IMG/VR virus record: IMGVR_UViG_3300021182_000055
Location: 1 to 27,876 of that record
Source of the DNA: a virus
Reading direction: 5' to 3' (one strand)
DNA: 27,876 bases
Shown: piece after piece, positions 1 through 6,451 of the stretch
How the letters are laid out: each line of letters opens with the position of its first letter
How positions within the stretch are numbered: position 1 is the first letter of the stretch
The notes under the pieces: model-generated
The model's input: the letters and a program-made list of their open reading frames with translations, nothing else
What the model was told of the DNA's origin: nothing
The model's database searches: none
Translations under genes and position numbers: made by a program

Positions 1-976
1 TAACCTCTACTGACTGACCGCCAAAGATATAGTGATAACTCTGACTTTTTAGACGCTTAGCATATTGTAGAAATAGGCCTAGGTGCTGAGCATAAAACTC
101 AGGTGTAAAGGTACGCTCTATAAATGTTGGGTCATCATTAAACTTAGCCTCAAATGGGATAAGTAGAGTACGACGCTTAGCACCTTCACTCTTATCACCA
201 AAAGTTGGAATATTATTAGCACTGAATATATGATGCAAATTGCCGTCAATCATCACACTAGTCTGGGAGTGAAATTTGTGAACTGGAAAAGGCTCATGGG
301 TACCAATGCTCTTATATGCCTTAGAGTCCTGAATATATCCCTCACTAGACTCTTTAACTATATTAGCTAAGTTCCCATTCAGTGCGGGAGCATCACGCTC
401 ATCCTCAATCTGCTTAATAGTAAGCCCTGAGATAAACCCAGGAAATAGGTCATATAATACTTGTGCTAATGTCGTCTTGCCGTTACGACCCTCTCCCTTC
501 CACCAAATTACACCAGCTGGCTTGTGGGCTAGAAAAATAGGTGCAATAGTCTGCAAAATATCGTCGTATACACCTAAGTCGTTATTGGCAAGTGCCAATA
601 CGAAATCCGATTGCATAGGTTCAAGTTGTGGAGTAATAGGGGTAGCATAAACACAATCCTCAGTCGATATCTCATCAGTAAAATCAACAGTCTTAGTGTT
701 CCAAACTAAGTCACCCATACGAATATATCGGTCATATTGCGTCAAATCAGGAGTAGCTAGTTGCATATAGTCCCATACCTCATTAATCCGAGAACGCATA
801 GGGGTCTGTAATAAGGCATATGCCTGAGTGCGGAAATAGTCCTCACTTAGTGGTTGCCAGTAGCCATTGTCAGCCATATATAGAGTCGTACCCTTAAATC
901 GAGCAACCCTCATATTAGCCTGAATTCGGGCTATGTCGAGTTGCTTTTGCTCTTCTGCTTTAGTTTTTGGTGCCAT
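1..976 (-). CDS. Phage primase-helicase, SF3/D5-P4 type (partial, 3' end outside window)
   Basis: Reading leftward from an ATG at 976, the frame stays open to base 1, so the C-terminus lies outside the window. About 325 residues are visible. Residues 159-170 contain WKGEGRNGKTTL, the Walker A form typical of superfamily 3 helicases of D5/P4-type phage and plasmid primases. Near residues 250-270 come the sensor-like FSANNIPTFGD and a KRR arginine-finger segment, in the usual SF3 order. The region before Walker A resembles the D5 N-terminal domain. No primase active-site domain is visible at the N-terminus, so priming may rest on another protein. The expected role is ring-shaped DNA unwinding at the phage replication fork. 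It is transcribed away from the other replication genes, which is unusual for this module. The SF3 family call is firm; the exact subfamily is not. Confidence 0.85.
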   Translation of the reverse strand, partial: MAPKTKAEEQKQLDIARIQANMRVARFKGTTLYMADNGYWQPLSEDYFRTQAYALLQTPMRSRINEVWDYMQLATPDLTQYDRYIRMGDLVWNTKTVDFTDEISTEDCVYATPITPQLEPMQSDFVLALANNDLGVYDDILQTIAPIFLAHKPAGVIWWKGEGRNGKTTLAQVLYDLFPGFISGLTIKQIEDERDAPALNGNLANIVKESSEGYIQDSKAYKSIGTHEPFPVHKFHSQTSVMIDGNLHHIFSANNIPTFGDKSEGAKRRTLLIPFEAKFNDDPTFIERTFTPEFYAQHLGLFLQYAKRLKSQSYHYIFGGQSVEV

Positions 977-985
977 GTAGTAAGG

Positions 986-1014
986 AATATAGCACTAGCA
1001 ATTAAGTTCGTAAA
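986..1014 (-). promoter_or_regulatory. Candidate promoter of the primase-helicase gene
   Basis: On the minus strand there is an extended -10 box TGCTATATT (986-994) with a weak -35 TTTACG 17 nt upstream (1009-1014). Only 9 nt separate the -10 box from the ATG at 976, so the predicted transcript starts 2-3 nt before the start codon. No Shine-Dalgarno site fits in that space. This resembles the leaderless arrangement seen at other genes of the window. Confidence 0.5.
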
Positions 1015-1085
1015 CCCCCACATATAGCGTATTAAAAGTTATCAACAACTAGACTATTGGAACTTTGCTATAAAACGAGTTAATT

Positions 1086-2075
1086 CTACAACACAAATTC
1101 AGCAATAGGTTTCTGACCGGCATGTTCCTTGACTATTGCCTTCAACTTATCGTCAATTGCAAATTTCTTAAATGTCAGTTCTGGCTTATGCCACCTAAAA
1201 GCACTGACCGGTACCTTAACAAAACCACAGGTCTCGTCTCGAACTCCTAAACTAAGGAGTAATTCCTCCTGATCTTTTGTCCAAATCGCACCACTGATAT
1301 ACTCCACAGACTCCTGTAAATTCTCTCGCCAGCCAGTCCCAAAATCGAAATACTGAGAGTGGTGAGTTACCTTACCATAATAGTCATGTAACTGGGCTAT
1401 AGTCATATACCAACGCCACGTCAGTCCGACTATCGGCATAACTCTATGGGCAATAGATATCCAACCGTCCTTGTAAGGTAATAACTGTGAGCCACCATGA
1501 ATCTCGCCCTCATAAACAGGTGTGCCACGAGGCTTGCCATACTTCACCACCTGAGTTTGAGAGTATATAAAATCAAACTGTTCAGTCGTATGTTCTGGTG
1601 GCGACCAGTTTTTTTCGCTATGTTTACCTGGTTGCCCATAGTCATGAATTAGTCTATAAGTCCCATTATCGTAGTCAATCAGTATATCGCTCTGAGTACA
1701 ATGGCCATACGGAAAAGTAACCCCTATGCCATGTAAGCCGTCGTGTCGCCAAAATATTCTAACGTCCTCAATATTGTGTTTGAGGATAAAGTCTGGTGAG
1801 CCAGGTTCGGGCACAATTAGTTTCAAGCCTGTAACCTCAAATGTATCAGGGTTAATTTTACCAACAAATAAAAAACTAGATTCATCTCTATAGGGTGAGT
1901 TTGGTTCTAGGTGAAGTGTTAGTGGTAATTTGTCGTGGCAACGAAACGCAACCCAGGTAGTGCCTTTATCATCCTTACATAGTGTGGGATTGTGCCACCA
2001 CGTTATAGATTTTCCTTCAGGAGGGTTCATAATATGGACAGGATAATCAAAGCGTTCGATAAGCCCAATTTTCAT
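1086..2075 (-). CDS. GH130-like five-bladed beta-propeller protein (putative glycan-active enzyme)
   Basis: This 329-residue protein has the pattern of the five-bladed propeller fold shared by GH130 glycoside phosphorylases and related glycosyl hydrolase-like proteins. It shows HNPTL with a VAFR strand near residues 28-44, EDVRIFW near 102, EKNWSPP near 154, IYSQTQVV near 169, GGSQLLPYKDGW near 193 and a SLGVRDE repeat near 275. The EDxR, EKNWxP and GGS positions match conserved blade-edge motifs of that fold (family knowledge). No signal peptide is seen, so it should act inside the infected cell. Its ATG overlaps the stop of the upstream gene by 4 nt (ATGA) and has an AGGA ribosome site, so it is the last gene of a three-gene leftward operon. 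The substrate is unknown: sugar phosphates, host glycans or modified nucleotides are all possible. Confidence 0.6.
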   Translation of the reverse strand: MKIGLIERFDYPVHIMNPPEGKSITWWHNPTLCKDDKGTTWVAFRCHDKLPLTLHLEPNSPYRDESSFLFVGKINPDTFEVTGLKLIVPEPGSPDFILKHNIEDVRIFWRHDGLHGIGVTFPYGHCTQSDILIDYDNGTYRLIHDYGQPGKHSEKNWSPPEHTTEQFDFIYSQTQVVKYGKPRGTPVYEGEIHGGSQLLPYKDGWISIAHRVMPIVGLTWRWYMTIAQLHDYYGKVTHHSQYFDFGTGWRENLQESVEYISGAIWTKDQEELLLSLGVRDETCGFVKVPVSAFRWHKPELTFKKFAIDDKLKAIVKEHAGQKPIAEFVL

Positions 2076-2530
2076 GCTATGTCCTCAAGAAGTGTCACCC
2101 TGCCAAGTTCTAAAAATACTCTCTGCTCGGTTAGATTCTCTAGTAAGTCCCAAGCATCTCGACTATTGGGAGTCGGCATACCAGGCTTAGTCGCAATTAC
2201 TTTAAGGTAATCCATAGTCATTGTTAACCTATCTAAACTATCCATCTCATTGTGAGCAAATTGTAACTTAACCACCTCATTACGTAAATTGTGATTAATT
2301 AATAGTGGGGGTCTAACCTCAGCGTGTAAATCTCGGTGAGAGGTAACGGTAATCCGTTGCAGAAAGCCACCAGCCCCTCTGTAACCTTGCAGGGCTACCG
2401 CACCAGCGTAGACGTGTCTAGGAAAAATCAAATGATGTTTATTAGTCTCGTCATCTCTTAGAGTCCGACCTTCTCTGTCAGTATACCACTTGTGCTGGGT
2501 TATCTGAGACTGTCTTAGCGACTTACTCAT
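2072..2530 (-). CDS. Hypothetical protein, HNH-like histidine pattern
   Basis: A 152-residue soluble protein of unknown function. It has a HHLIFPRH segment near residue 32 and HRDLHAEVRPPLL near 65 followed by an NHNLRNE stretch. Paired histidines with a later N/H-rich segment recall degenerate HNH-type nucleases and similar small phage or mobile-element proteins, but the full zinc-binding or catalytic set cannot be assigned by eye. The start ATG overlaps the end of the upstream gene by 8 nt, and the GGGA just upstream is a weak ribosome site, so translation is probably coupled. It shares an operon with the upstream unknown protein and the downstream propeller protein. Confidence 0.6.
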   Translation of the reverse strand: MSKSLRQSQITQHKWYTDREGRTLRDDETNKHHLIFPRHVYAGAVALQGYRGAGGFLQRITVTSHRDLHAEVRPPLLINHNLRNEVVKLQFAHNEMDSLDRLTMTMDYLKVIATKPGMPTPNSRDAWDLLENLTEQRVFLELGRVTLLEDIA

Positions 2531-2855
2531 CTAAATCCCTACTGTTAAGCCTTATCCACGCATCCAAATCACCCTCAGCAGGTAGTGGTGCTTTCGACCA
2601 TCTATATTTGTGGTCAATCAATTGCTTAGCAACTTGCGTAAAGTTATCTATAGTCTGCCTAAACATAAACAGCCCAGATATAGCTAGTGTGGCTGGGTCA
2701 ACCTCAGTCCAAAATATATGGTCTATTTGCTCATATGGCGGGTAGTGCAGATAGACTGTGGTGTTATTCCAATTCAAATCATAATACTCATCGTCATAAA
2801 TAAAGTCTACATGAGGCTGGTCATTTTGGGAGTAGAAATTCAGTAATTCGCTCAT
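2523..2855 (-). CDS. Hypothetical protein, first gene of the propeller operon
   Basis: The frame is open back to a GTG at 2933, but the ATG at 2855 is preferred. A TTGCCA-N17-TATAGT promoter lies directly in front of it, and the upstream extension runs through a predicted terminator hairpin. That gives 110 residues beginning MSELLNFYSQ. The protein is acidic and rich in aromatic residues (several Tyr, Trp and Phe), with no membrane segment or recognisable motif. If the GTG were used, it would have 136 residues. It overlaps the next gene by 8 nt. Function unknown. Confidence 0.6.
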   Translation of the reverse strand: MSELLNFYSQNDQPHVDFIYDDEYYDLNWNNTTVYLHYPPYEQIDHIFWTEVDPATLAISGLFMFRQTIDNFTQVAKQLIDHKYRWSKAPLPAEGDLDAWIRLNSRDLDE

Positions 2856-2861
2856 AACCTC

Positions 2862-2890
2862 ACTATATATTGCTAACGGTAAATTGGCAA
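2862..2890 (-). promoter_or_regulatory. Promoter TTGCCA-N17-TATAGT, predicted leaderless start
   Basis: Minus strand: -35 TTGCCA at 2885-2890, a 17-nt spacer, and -10 TATAGT at 2862-2867. Six nt then separate it from the ATG at 2855, so the expected +1 is at the start codon itself. The -35 box sits right beside the U-tract of the preceding terminator, so one transcription unit ends where the next begins. Confidence 0.65.
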
Positions 2891-2891
2891 T

Positions 2892-2948
2892 AAAAAATCC
2901 CCCGATATAATGAGCCTTAACAAATTGACTCACTATATTAGTGGGGGA
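2892..2948 (-). terminator. Rho-independent terminator after the 3050-3448 gene
   Basis: On the minus strand TCCCCC (2943-2948) pairs with GGGGGA (2898-2903). An internal ATATA/TATAT and TGAG/CTCA extension adds to the stem, and six T residues follow (2892-2897). The hairpin overlaps the alternative GTG start at 2933 of the next frame, which argues against that longer protein. Confidence 0.7.
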
Positions 2949-3049
2949 CTGAATTAGGAGGAGACACTAAAGGTGCTTACCAAAGCATAAGCCCTGATAC
3001 GCCCCTATTGTACCATGACAACCCCAGCCAAGGGTTATATTAAATTAAT

Positions 3050-3448
3050 TTATTTTTCGTCAAATCTGTTCTTGAATTTGGGGAATTTATCTAGTTGCCA
3101 TGGTTCTCTTAAACCATCTAAACCATCTGCATACCAATTCCATAATATATCTCTAAATATATCCTTCATGGCTTTTCGCTGTTCGGGGTCAGAAATCATA
3201 GCATCTATCTGAGTTAACACTTTACCAGTAAGATTATTAACCTTATTGGTAGTCAGCATCTGCTCAAAGTCATCTGACACTCTAGTTGAACCGTCTTTAT
3301 CTGGGTCAAAATCTGTCCTGATTATTCCACCGATGCTGTGGCTCTCAGGAACTCTTATATCTAAATCTATTACTTCGTGATTATCATTTATATAGGGTTG
3401 ATAATTTGTACCATACCCCTCAAATACTATTAACTTTACTTTACTCAT
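3050..3448 (-). CDS. Hypothetical protein
   Basis: A 132-residue protein with no recognised domain. The N-terminus (KVKLIVFEGYG) looks like a beta strand, the middle is charged, and the C-terminal half is predicted helical with Trp-rich patches near residues 107-124. No signal peptide or membrane segment is seen. The ATG at 3448 has only a poor ribosome site (GCGAG about 7 nt upstream) and no convincing promoter at the leaderless distance, so the start is less certain than for its neighbours. A terminator follows at 2892-2948, so it is the end of its own transcript, possibly with the 56-aa gene upstream. Confidence 0.55.
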   Translation of the reverse strand: MSKVKLIVFEGYGTNYQPYINDNHEVIDLDIRVPESHSIGGIIRTDFDPDKDGSTRVSDDFEQMLTTNKVNNLTGKVLTQIDAMISDPEQRKAMKDIFRDILWNWYADGLDGLREPWQLDKFPKFKNRFDEK

Positions 3449-3532
3449 ACTAAACTCGCTTTCTAAACTAAACTTGGCTGGGAATGTTAAAGTACGCTAC
3501 TGCTAGTATACACCACCCATAGCTGCGCTGGC

Positions 3533-3703
3533 CTAATCTAATGTGAAAAGCTGAAGGTCGGTGGTAGTCTCCAAAGCCTGTTTGCCAATCGCCAGTCCAA
3601 TCAAATGCCGTCGATACTCCAAACTCGCAATCTCAATCATAATCCGTGAGTCTTCATGCCTCAGCAAATCTAATGGAAACTGGTCGTAGTTAAAATCGGT
3701 CAT
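3533..3703 (-). CDS. Small hypothetical protein (56 aa)
   Basis: A 56-residue minus-strand frame beginning MTDFNYDQFP and ending in TAG at 3533. The central part is a likely amphipathic helix (residues 20-45) rich in Ile, Leu, Arg and Glu. Support comes from a near-consensus extended -10 box (TGCTATAAT) placed 7 nt before the ATG, the same geometry as other predicted leaderless genes here. No homologue is recognised. It lies between the HNH endonuclease gene and the 132-aa gene and is read in the same direction. Confidence 0.5.
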   Translation of the reverse strand: MTDFNYDQFPLDLLRHEDSRIMIEIASLEYRRHLIGLAIGKQALETTTDLQLFTLD

Positions 3704-3710
3704 ACTCGGA

Positions 3711-3719
3711 ATTATAGCA
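3711..3719 (-). promoter_or_regulatory. Extended -10 promoter before the 56-aa gene
   Basis: Minus strand TGCTATAAT, a perfect extended -10 box, ends 7 nt before the ATG at 3703. No good -35 box exists at 16-17 nt spacing, where the DNA is locally GC-rich. The expected start of transcription is at or next to the ATG. Confidence 0.5.
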
Positions 3720-3748
3720 CAACCTTGCTTGCCTGCGGCGGCTTTTGT

Positions 3749-4291
3749 TTAATCAAGAACCTCTGCGCCGGTATCAAGTCTGATAATCACTCGTTCTTCA
3801 GAGTGTTGTTTCCAGCGTACAATTCTGTCATCAAAATATTCTTCGCAAAATCGTGCCATAACTGACCCATCAATATACTTATGACATCTAGCGCATACAG
3901 TCTGAGTCCTATATGCTTTCTTCGGCCTACCAACTCCATACCCATTCTCAACTGCATGCCTAATATTCTCTCGTGCCGTCACCCACTCTAAATTAGTAGC
4001 CTTATTATTTTTCTTGTCCCCGTCTTTATGATTAACTTGAGGCTTATTATCAGGATTAGGCACAAAAGCTACAGCCACTAACCTATGTACCGGTACTTTC
4101 TTATGCCGTATCGAACATTCTAAATATCCATAGGCTGTTTCTAAGAGTGATTTTTCATATAGTTCTTTACCGTCTAAATAAATGGGTTTGTTACCAAGAT
4201 TGAAAGTAGTATAAACCTTCCCTTCATTAGATAAATAAAGGCGCGTTTGAGGATTTTTTACGTTTGTTGGGGTAATGTCGATTATATTCAT
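3749..4291 (-). CDS. HNH homing-type endonuclease
   Basis: A 180-residue free-standing endonuclease of the HNH family common in phages. The catalytic core is clear: VHRLVAVAF (His69), [13 protein letters not shown] (Asn87-His88) and NLEWVT (Asn100), followed by a NIRHA helix. The N-terminal part resembles the NUMOD4-like segment that often precedes this core. A downstream CARC pair (Cys133, Cys136) might help bind DNA or a metal. No intron is evident nearby, so it is best read as a mobile moron that nicks or cuts DNA. It has its own promoter directly before the ATG. It is the leftward gene bordering the AT-rich regulatory region. Confidence 0.85.
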   Translation of the reverse strand: MNIIDITPTNVKNPQTRLYLSNEGKVYTTFNLGNKPIYLDGKELYEKSLLETAYGYLECSIRHKKVPVHRLVAVAFVPNPDNKPQVNHKDGDKKNNKATNLEWVTARENIRHAVENGYGVGRPKKAYRTQTVCARCHKYIDGSVMARFCEEYFDDRIVRWKQHSEERVIIRLDTGAEVLD

Positions 4292-4297
4292 AATTGT

Positions 4298-4326
4298 AGT
4301 GTACTCCTACACAACCTAAATGTCAA
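4298..4326 (-). promoter_or_regulatory. Promoter TTGACA-N17-TACACT of the HNH gene, predicted leaderless
   Basis: Minus strand: perfect -35 TTGACA (4321-4326), a 17-nt spacer and -10 TACACT (4298-4303), then 6 nt to the ATG at 4291. The same TTGACA-N17-TACACT combination occurs at 4774 and 8017 on the plus strand. An AGGAG lies inside the promoter 12 nt before the ATG. It would be absent from the transcript if initiation is at the predicted site. Confidence 0.65.
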
Positions 4327-4773
4327 ATTACTTTCGCGCGCCGAAATAATGTAATAATAATATTTCATCAATCCAAAAAATACACCCCCCAACATAACAA
4401 AAACTAACTTAGTGTTGTAATAGTATTTTTGTTGTTAGTAATAACAAAAACACACATAAATAAATATAGTGTAAACGTAAACACGATTTTTATATTAGCT
4501 ATATAAAACATGTACTATATACATGCATAATCACCTGCGCACATATAACACAATATATAATTATGTTTACAAGAATATATGTTTACAAAGTATGGTATTT
4601 TTGCTCAATAACCTCTGTTACAAAATATGTTATAATAAGCTATTACAACACAAAAACTCATGTTTACCAAGTACATGTAAACAATGTTTACAATCACTTT
4701 ACAACATATATATCAGTTTTGTAAAGCATAGTAAAAACTGTTCGTATTTTGTACCATGACTTTAAAAATAGTC
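4327..4773. other. AT-rich divergent intergenic region with dyads; candidate origin or operator region
   Basis: About 450 bases between the leftward HNH gene and the first rightward promoter hold no supportable gene. The sequence is far richer in A and T than its surroundings. It contains a near-perfect 25-bp dyad (arms 4426-4437 and 4439-4450), tandem GTAAAC copies (4471-4482), several TGTTTACA repeats and an 8-bp inverted pair CTTTACAA/TTGTAAAG (4697-4704, 4719-4726). Such a mix fits a replication origin or a multi-operator control region. No consensus DnaA box (TTATCCACA) is seen. Inference only. Confidence 0.45.
4563..4693. repeat. TGTTTACA repeats with a perfect 17-bp palindrome
   Basis: ATGTTTACAA occurs at 4563-4572 and 4579-4588 (16-bp period), with a variant TGTTTACC at 4661-4668. 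TGTAAACA-A-TGTTTACA, a perfect inverted repeat with one central base, lies at 4676-4692. Repeated half-sites in both orientations are what a dimeric DNA-binding protein or an origin-binding protein would use. The spacing and density exceed what local AT richness alone would suggest, but this was judged by eye. Confidence 0.5.
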
Positions 4774-4802
4774 TTGACACGATACTATTCAAGTGATACA
4801 CT
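4774..4802 (+). promoter_or_regulatory. First rightward early promoter, TTGACA-N17-TACACT
   Basis: -35 TTGACA (4774-4779), a 17-nt spacer and -10 TACACT (4797-4802). The predicted +1 is near 4809, giving a leader of about 230 nt before the first ORF at 5043. It should drive the early rightward genes. The palindrome AAGTGATACACTT overlaps its -10 box. Confidence 0.7.
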
Positions 4803-4803
4803 T
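4791..4803. promoter_or_regulatory. Candidate operator AAGTGATACACTT
   Basis: A 13-bp palindrome (AAGTG-ATA-CACTT) covers the -10 box of the promoter at 4774. The core GTGATACACT recurs at the promoter at 8017. A protein bound here would block RNA polymerase. The regulator is unknown; the HTH protein at 8452 is a candidate. Confidence 0.5.
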
Positions 4804-4808
4804 ATAAC

Positions 4809-5042
4809 ATACTAATAACAATACAAATTATTAGTAGCACTTTACAAAGATCAGATATAAAGATAAGACAAGATCAACTCCAGTTTATAAGCAATACTGG
4901 TATAAAAACAAGCTAATTAGTCGATTTAACAATTATCACTAAGTAACATATCTGATCTGATGTAGAGTTTAACAATTTGAGTAGTTAAATAGATTCACAA
5001 TCTGTATTACTTATTAGTCAATTAATTTAAGGAGTACGAAAA
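4809..5042 (+). ncRNA. Structured 5' leader of the early transcript
   Basis: The leader begins almost at its first base with a perfect 9-bp hairpin (4810-4818 with 4828-4836). It is followed by a domain closed by a perfect 11-bp stem (4848-4858 with 4948-4958) that encloses a CCAGT/ACTGG hairpin. A TTTAAC/GTTAAA hairpin comes after. The 5'-terminal hairpin could protect the mRNA, and the larger domain could act as a control element. AT richness makes short stems cheap, but the 9- and 11-bp perfect helices are less easily dismissed. No known riboswitch class is recognised. Confidence 0.4.
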
Positions 5043-5183
5043 ATGTACAAAGGTTATATAATTGGGCGGTCTGATAATACTGGTTTATGGTATGCGATGA
5101 CAGGCACAATAACCAAAGGTATGTACAATATCAAGTCGCTAAAAGAGCTTAAAAGACTTTTAGACCTTGGTTACATGTACTAG
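5043..5183 (+). CDS. Small early protein (46 aa)
   Basis: A 46-residue frame beginning MYKGYIIGRS and ending in TAG. A strong AAGGAG ribosome site (5029-5034) stands 8 nt before the ATG. The N-terminal half looks like beta strands with aromatic residues and the C-terminal half like one charged helix (KSLKELKRLLDL). It has no membrane segment and no recognised family. It is the first ORF after the early promoter and is flanked on both sides by predicted structured RNA. Such tiny first genes in phage early regions often alter host functions, but nothing here shows what this one does. Confidence 0.6.
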   Translation: MYKGYIIGRSDNTGLWYAMTGTITKGMYNIKSLKELKRLLDLGYMY

Positions 5184-5236
5184 TAAAACCAGTCTAATTG
5201 ACTGGCAAGTGGTACAGAATAAATTGTGAATTTAAA

Positions 5237-5337
5237 TAGATATATAAAGAAGTTGGCAATTGACAACAAAAGGGGTTAACAATTAGTACAGTTAACAGCA
5301 ATCAACTACTTTAAGTTGAAACCCTCTTATATATCTA
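5237..5337 (+). ncRNA. Candidate structured RNA, multi-branched, 11-bp closing stem
   Basis: A perfect 11-bp helix pairs 5237-5247 with 5327-5337. Inside are GTTG/CAAC (5252-5255, 5264-5267), GGGTT/AACCC (5273-5277, 5320-5324) and TCAACT/AGTTGA (5302-5307, 5314-5319). An alternative TTAAC/GTTAA stem (5276-5280, 5291-5295) competes with the second. Nested helices over 100 nt with no ORF suggest a functional RNA or a processing site between early genes. Not a tRNA. Confidence 0.35.
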
Positions 5338-5339
5338 AC

Positions 5340-5395
5340 ATACTGGAAACGACATCAACGTGTAATTTTATTACTTAGCATGGTTCGTCCAGTAT
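5340..5395 (+). ncRNA. Second stem element directly after the multi-branched RNA
   Basis: ATACTGGA (5340-5347) pairs perfectly with TCCAGTAT (5388-5395) over 8 bp, enclosing about 40 nt with no strong internal stem. CCAGT/ACTGG hairpins also occur near 4880-4900 and 5190-5206, so this motif recurs in the region. From here to 5541 no gene is seen; a GCCGT/ATGGC stem and a GTTTGGTGC motif near 5473 are the only other features. Confidence 0.3.
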
Positions 5396-5541
5396 CTATA
5401 TCTAGGCATCATATAATACAGCCGTCAACATCGTAAAACTTAGGTTATGGCAAATAATTGTCGAAGATAATCGGTGTTTGGTGCTTAGTTATAGACTACT
5501 CAAATTGTAATATTAAATTAATCATGAGGAGTATAAATATT

Positions 5542-5745
5542 ATGAATAATCTAGCACTGAATGGCGGTAAATATAAGAAGATAGATATTTACCTAAAAGA
5601 CTTAAACGGCAATTATGCTTATGAATGTTCAACTAATAGCTATAAAACATGCAAGCAAGCTAAACAGTCATTTTTAAATAAGTATGATTACTTAGATGAT
5701 ACACAAGTTAAAACTAATTTCAGTAAAGGAGTATACCAACTATGA
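5542..5745 (+). CDS. Hypothetical early protein (67 aa)
   Basis: The frame extends back to a TTG at 5458, but the ATG at 5542 is chosen because AGGAG lies 10 nt upstream and the extension has no ribosome site. The protein begins MNNLALNGGK and carries a beta-rich first half and a helical KQAKQSFLNKY segment. This layout is loosely like that of the 46-aa protein upstream. Two cysteines are present and no membrane segment. Its TGA overlaps the ATG of the next gene by 4 nt. No family recognised. Confidence 0.6.
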   Translation: MNNLALNGGKYKKIDIYLKDLNGNYAYECSTNSYKTCKQAKQSFLNKYDYLDDTQVKTNFSKGVYQL

Positions 5746-5993
5746 AACAATCAACAATACAATGGCACTTAGCAAGAGACAATCAAGCTCAATTAGCTAA
5801 GTTTTGCGAACAGAACAGAGTACGTTCATCAACTGAACTAAATACATACAATGATGGCGAACACGATTATTTTCAACAGACATCAGTATTTAACAATGGT
5901 GGTTTTATAACTGCCGAACTACTACATGGAGATACCAGGAGTTATAGCGTAAATGACCACTATCAAGTAGTAGACTATGTTTTAGGGAATTAA
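5742..5993 (+). CDS. Hypothetical early protein (83 aa)
   Basis: An 83-residue soluble protein rich in Gln, Asn and aromatic residues, with a helical N-terminus (residues 5-30) and a strand-rich C-terminus. An AAAGGAG ribosome site and an ATGA overlap with the upstream gene show translational coupling, so the two probably form a pair. Its stop codon is directly followed by the first copy of the repeated intergenic element (5993-6068). Function unknown. Confidence 0.65.
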   Translation: MKQSTIQWHLARDNQAQLAKFCEQNRVRSSTELNTYNDGEHDYFQQTSVFNNGGFITAELLHGDTRSYSVNDHYQVVDYVLGN

Positions 5994-6068
5994 AGTGTTG
6001 GTGCAACTATAACGTGCGATGGTTAGTTGCCAAGTGGGAGCATATCAATCCCCAGCCAACAACTCTAA
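5993..6068 (+). repeat. Repeated intergenic element, copy 1
   Basis: Shared ends with copy 2 (6702-6785): AAGTGTTGGTGCA at the left and AGCCAACAACTCTAA at the right, around an unrelated middle. TGTTGG (5996-6001) and CCAACA (6056-6061) can form the closing stem. This copy also folds GCAACTA/TAGTTGC (6003-6009, 6024-6030) and GGGA/TCCC (6036-6039, 6049-6052), giving a three-way junction. A hairpin CTTATC...CCCG/CGGG...GATAAG (6087-6122) follows. Confidence 0.5.
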
Positions 6069-6184
6069 AATAATAATAAGTTGGTGCTTATCAACCCCGT
6101 TCAGTCGGGAAAGGTGGATAAGAATAAGTGCAAACCCAGAACTGCTACCAATAGTTAGCTAAATAACAATAACGAAAGGAATAT

Positions 6185-6394
6185 ATGAAAGCAATATTAA
6201 TACTCGGATTTTTAACCCTAAGCTGTTTTAGCTTTACAGGCTCACAACCTGTTGGCATAACTAGCTTGCAACCAAGTGGTATGATAGTTAAAAACACTAC
6301 CACACAAAATGCAGGAACGCTCACAGGTAATTTAAATGTAGCAGGCATAACACAGCTACAAAATGGTGGAACTATCAATGAGAATACCAATTAG
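6185..6394 (+). CDS. Small exported or membrane-anchored protein (69 aa)
   Basis: A 69-residue protein with a hydrophobic N-terminus (MKAILILGFLTLSCFSFTG) typical of a signal peptide. A Cys at residue 14 might serve as a lipobox, but the -3 position is Thr, so that is doubtful. The mature part (residues 20-69) is Gly/Thr/Asn-rich, like short beta-solenoid pieces of phage fibre proteins. An AAAGGA site precedes the ATG. It lies among early genes, so a role in the infected cell envelope such as superinfection exclusion is possible but unproven. Confidence 0.6.
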   Translation: MKAILILGFLTLSCFSFTGSQPVGITSLQPSGMIVKNTTTQNAGTLTGNLNVAGITQLQNGGTINENTN

Positions 6395-6451
6395 ATCATT
6401 AGGCTTTAGCAAATTCGTTTATGTCAGAACTATAAAAAATGGAGGTATAAA

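Noticed and set aside
4298-4316. AGGAG as the ribosome site of the HNH endonuclease
   Set aside because: It lies 12 nt from the ATG and within the promoter spacer, so it should not be in the mRNA if the promoter reading is correct.
4523-4759. A 78-codon, Cys- and Tyr-rich frame in the AT-rich region
   Set aside because: It has no ribosome site, runs through the TGTTTACA repeats and the palindrome, and its composition is what AT-rich non-coding DNA gives.
5458-5541. A TTG start extending the 67-aa protein by 28 residues
   Set aside because: No ribosome site upstream, while AGGAG stands before the ATG at 5542.
5993-6122. Possible tRNA-like fold in the intergenic elements
   Set aside because: No acceptor stem with a T-arm consensus (GTTCRANNC) or anticodon arm could be placed; no tRNA was found anywhere in the window.
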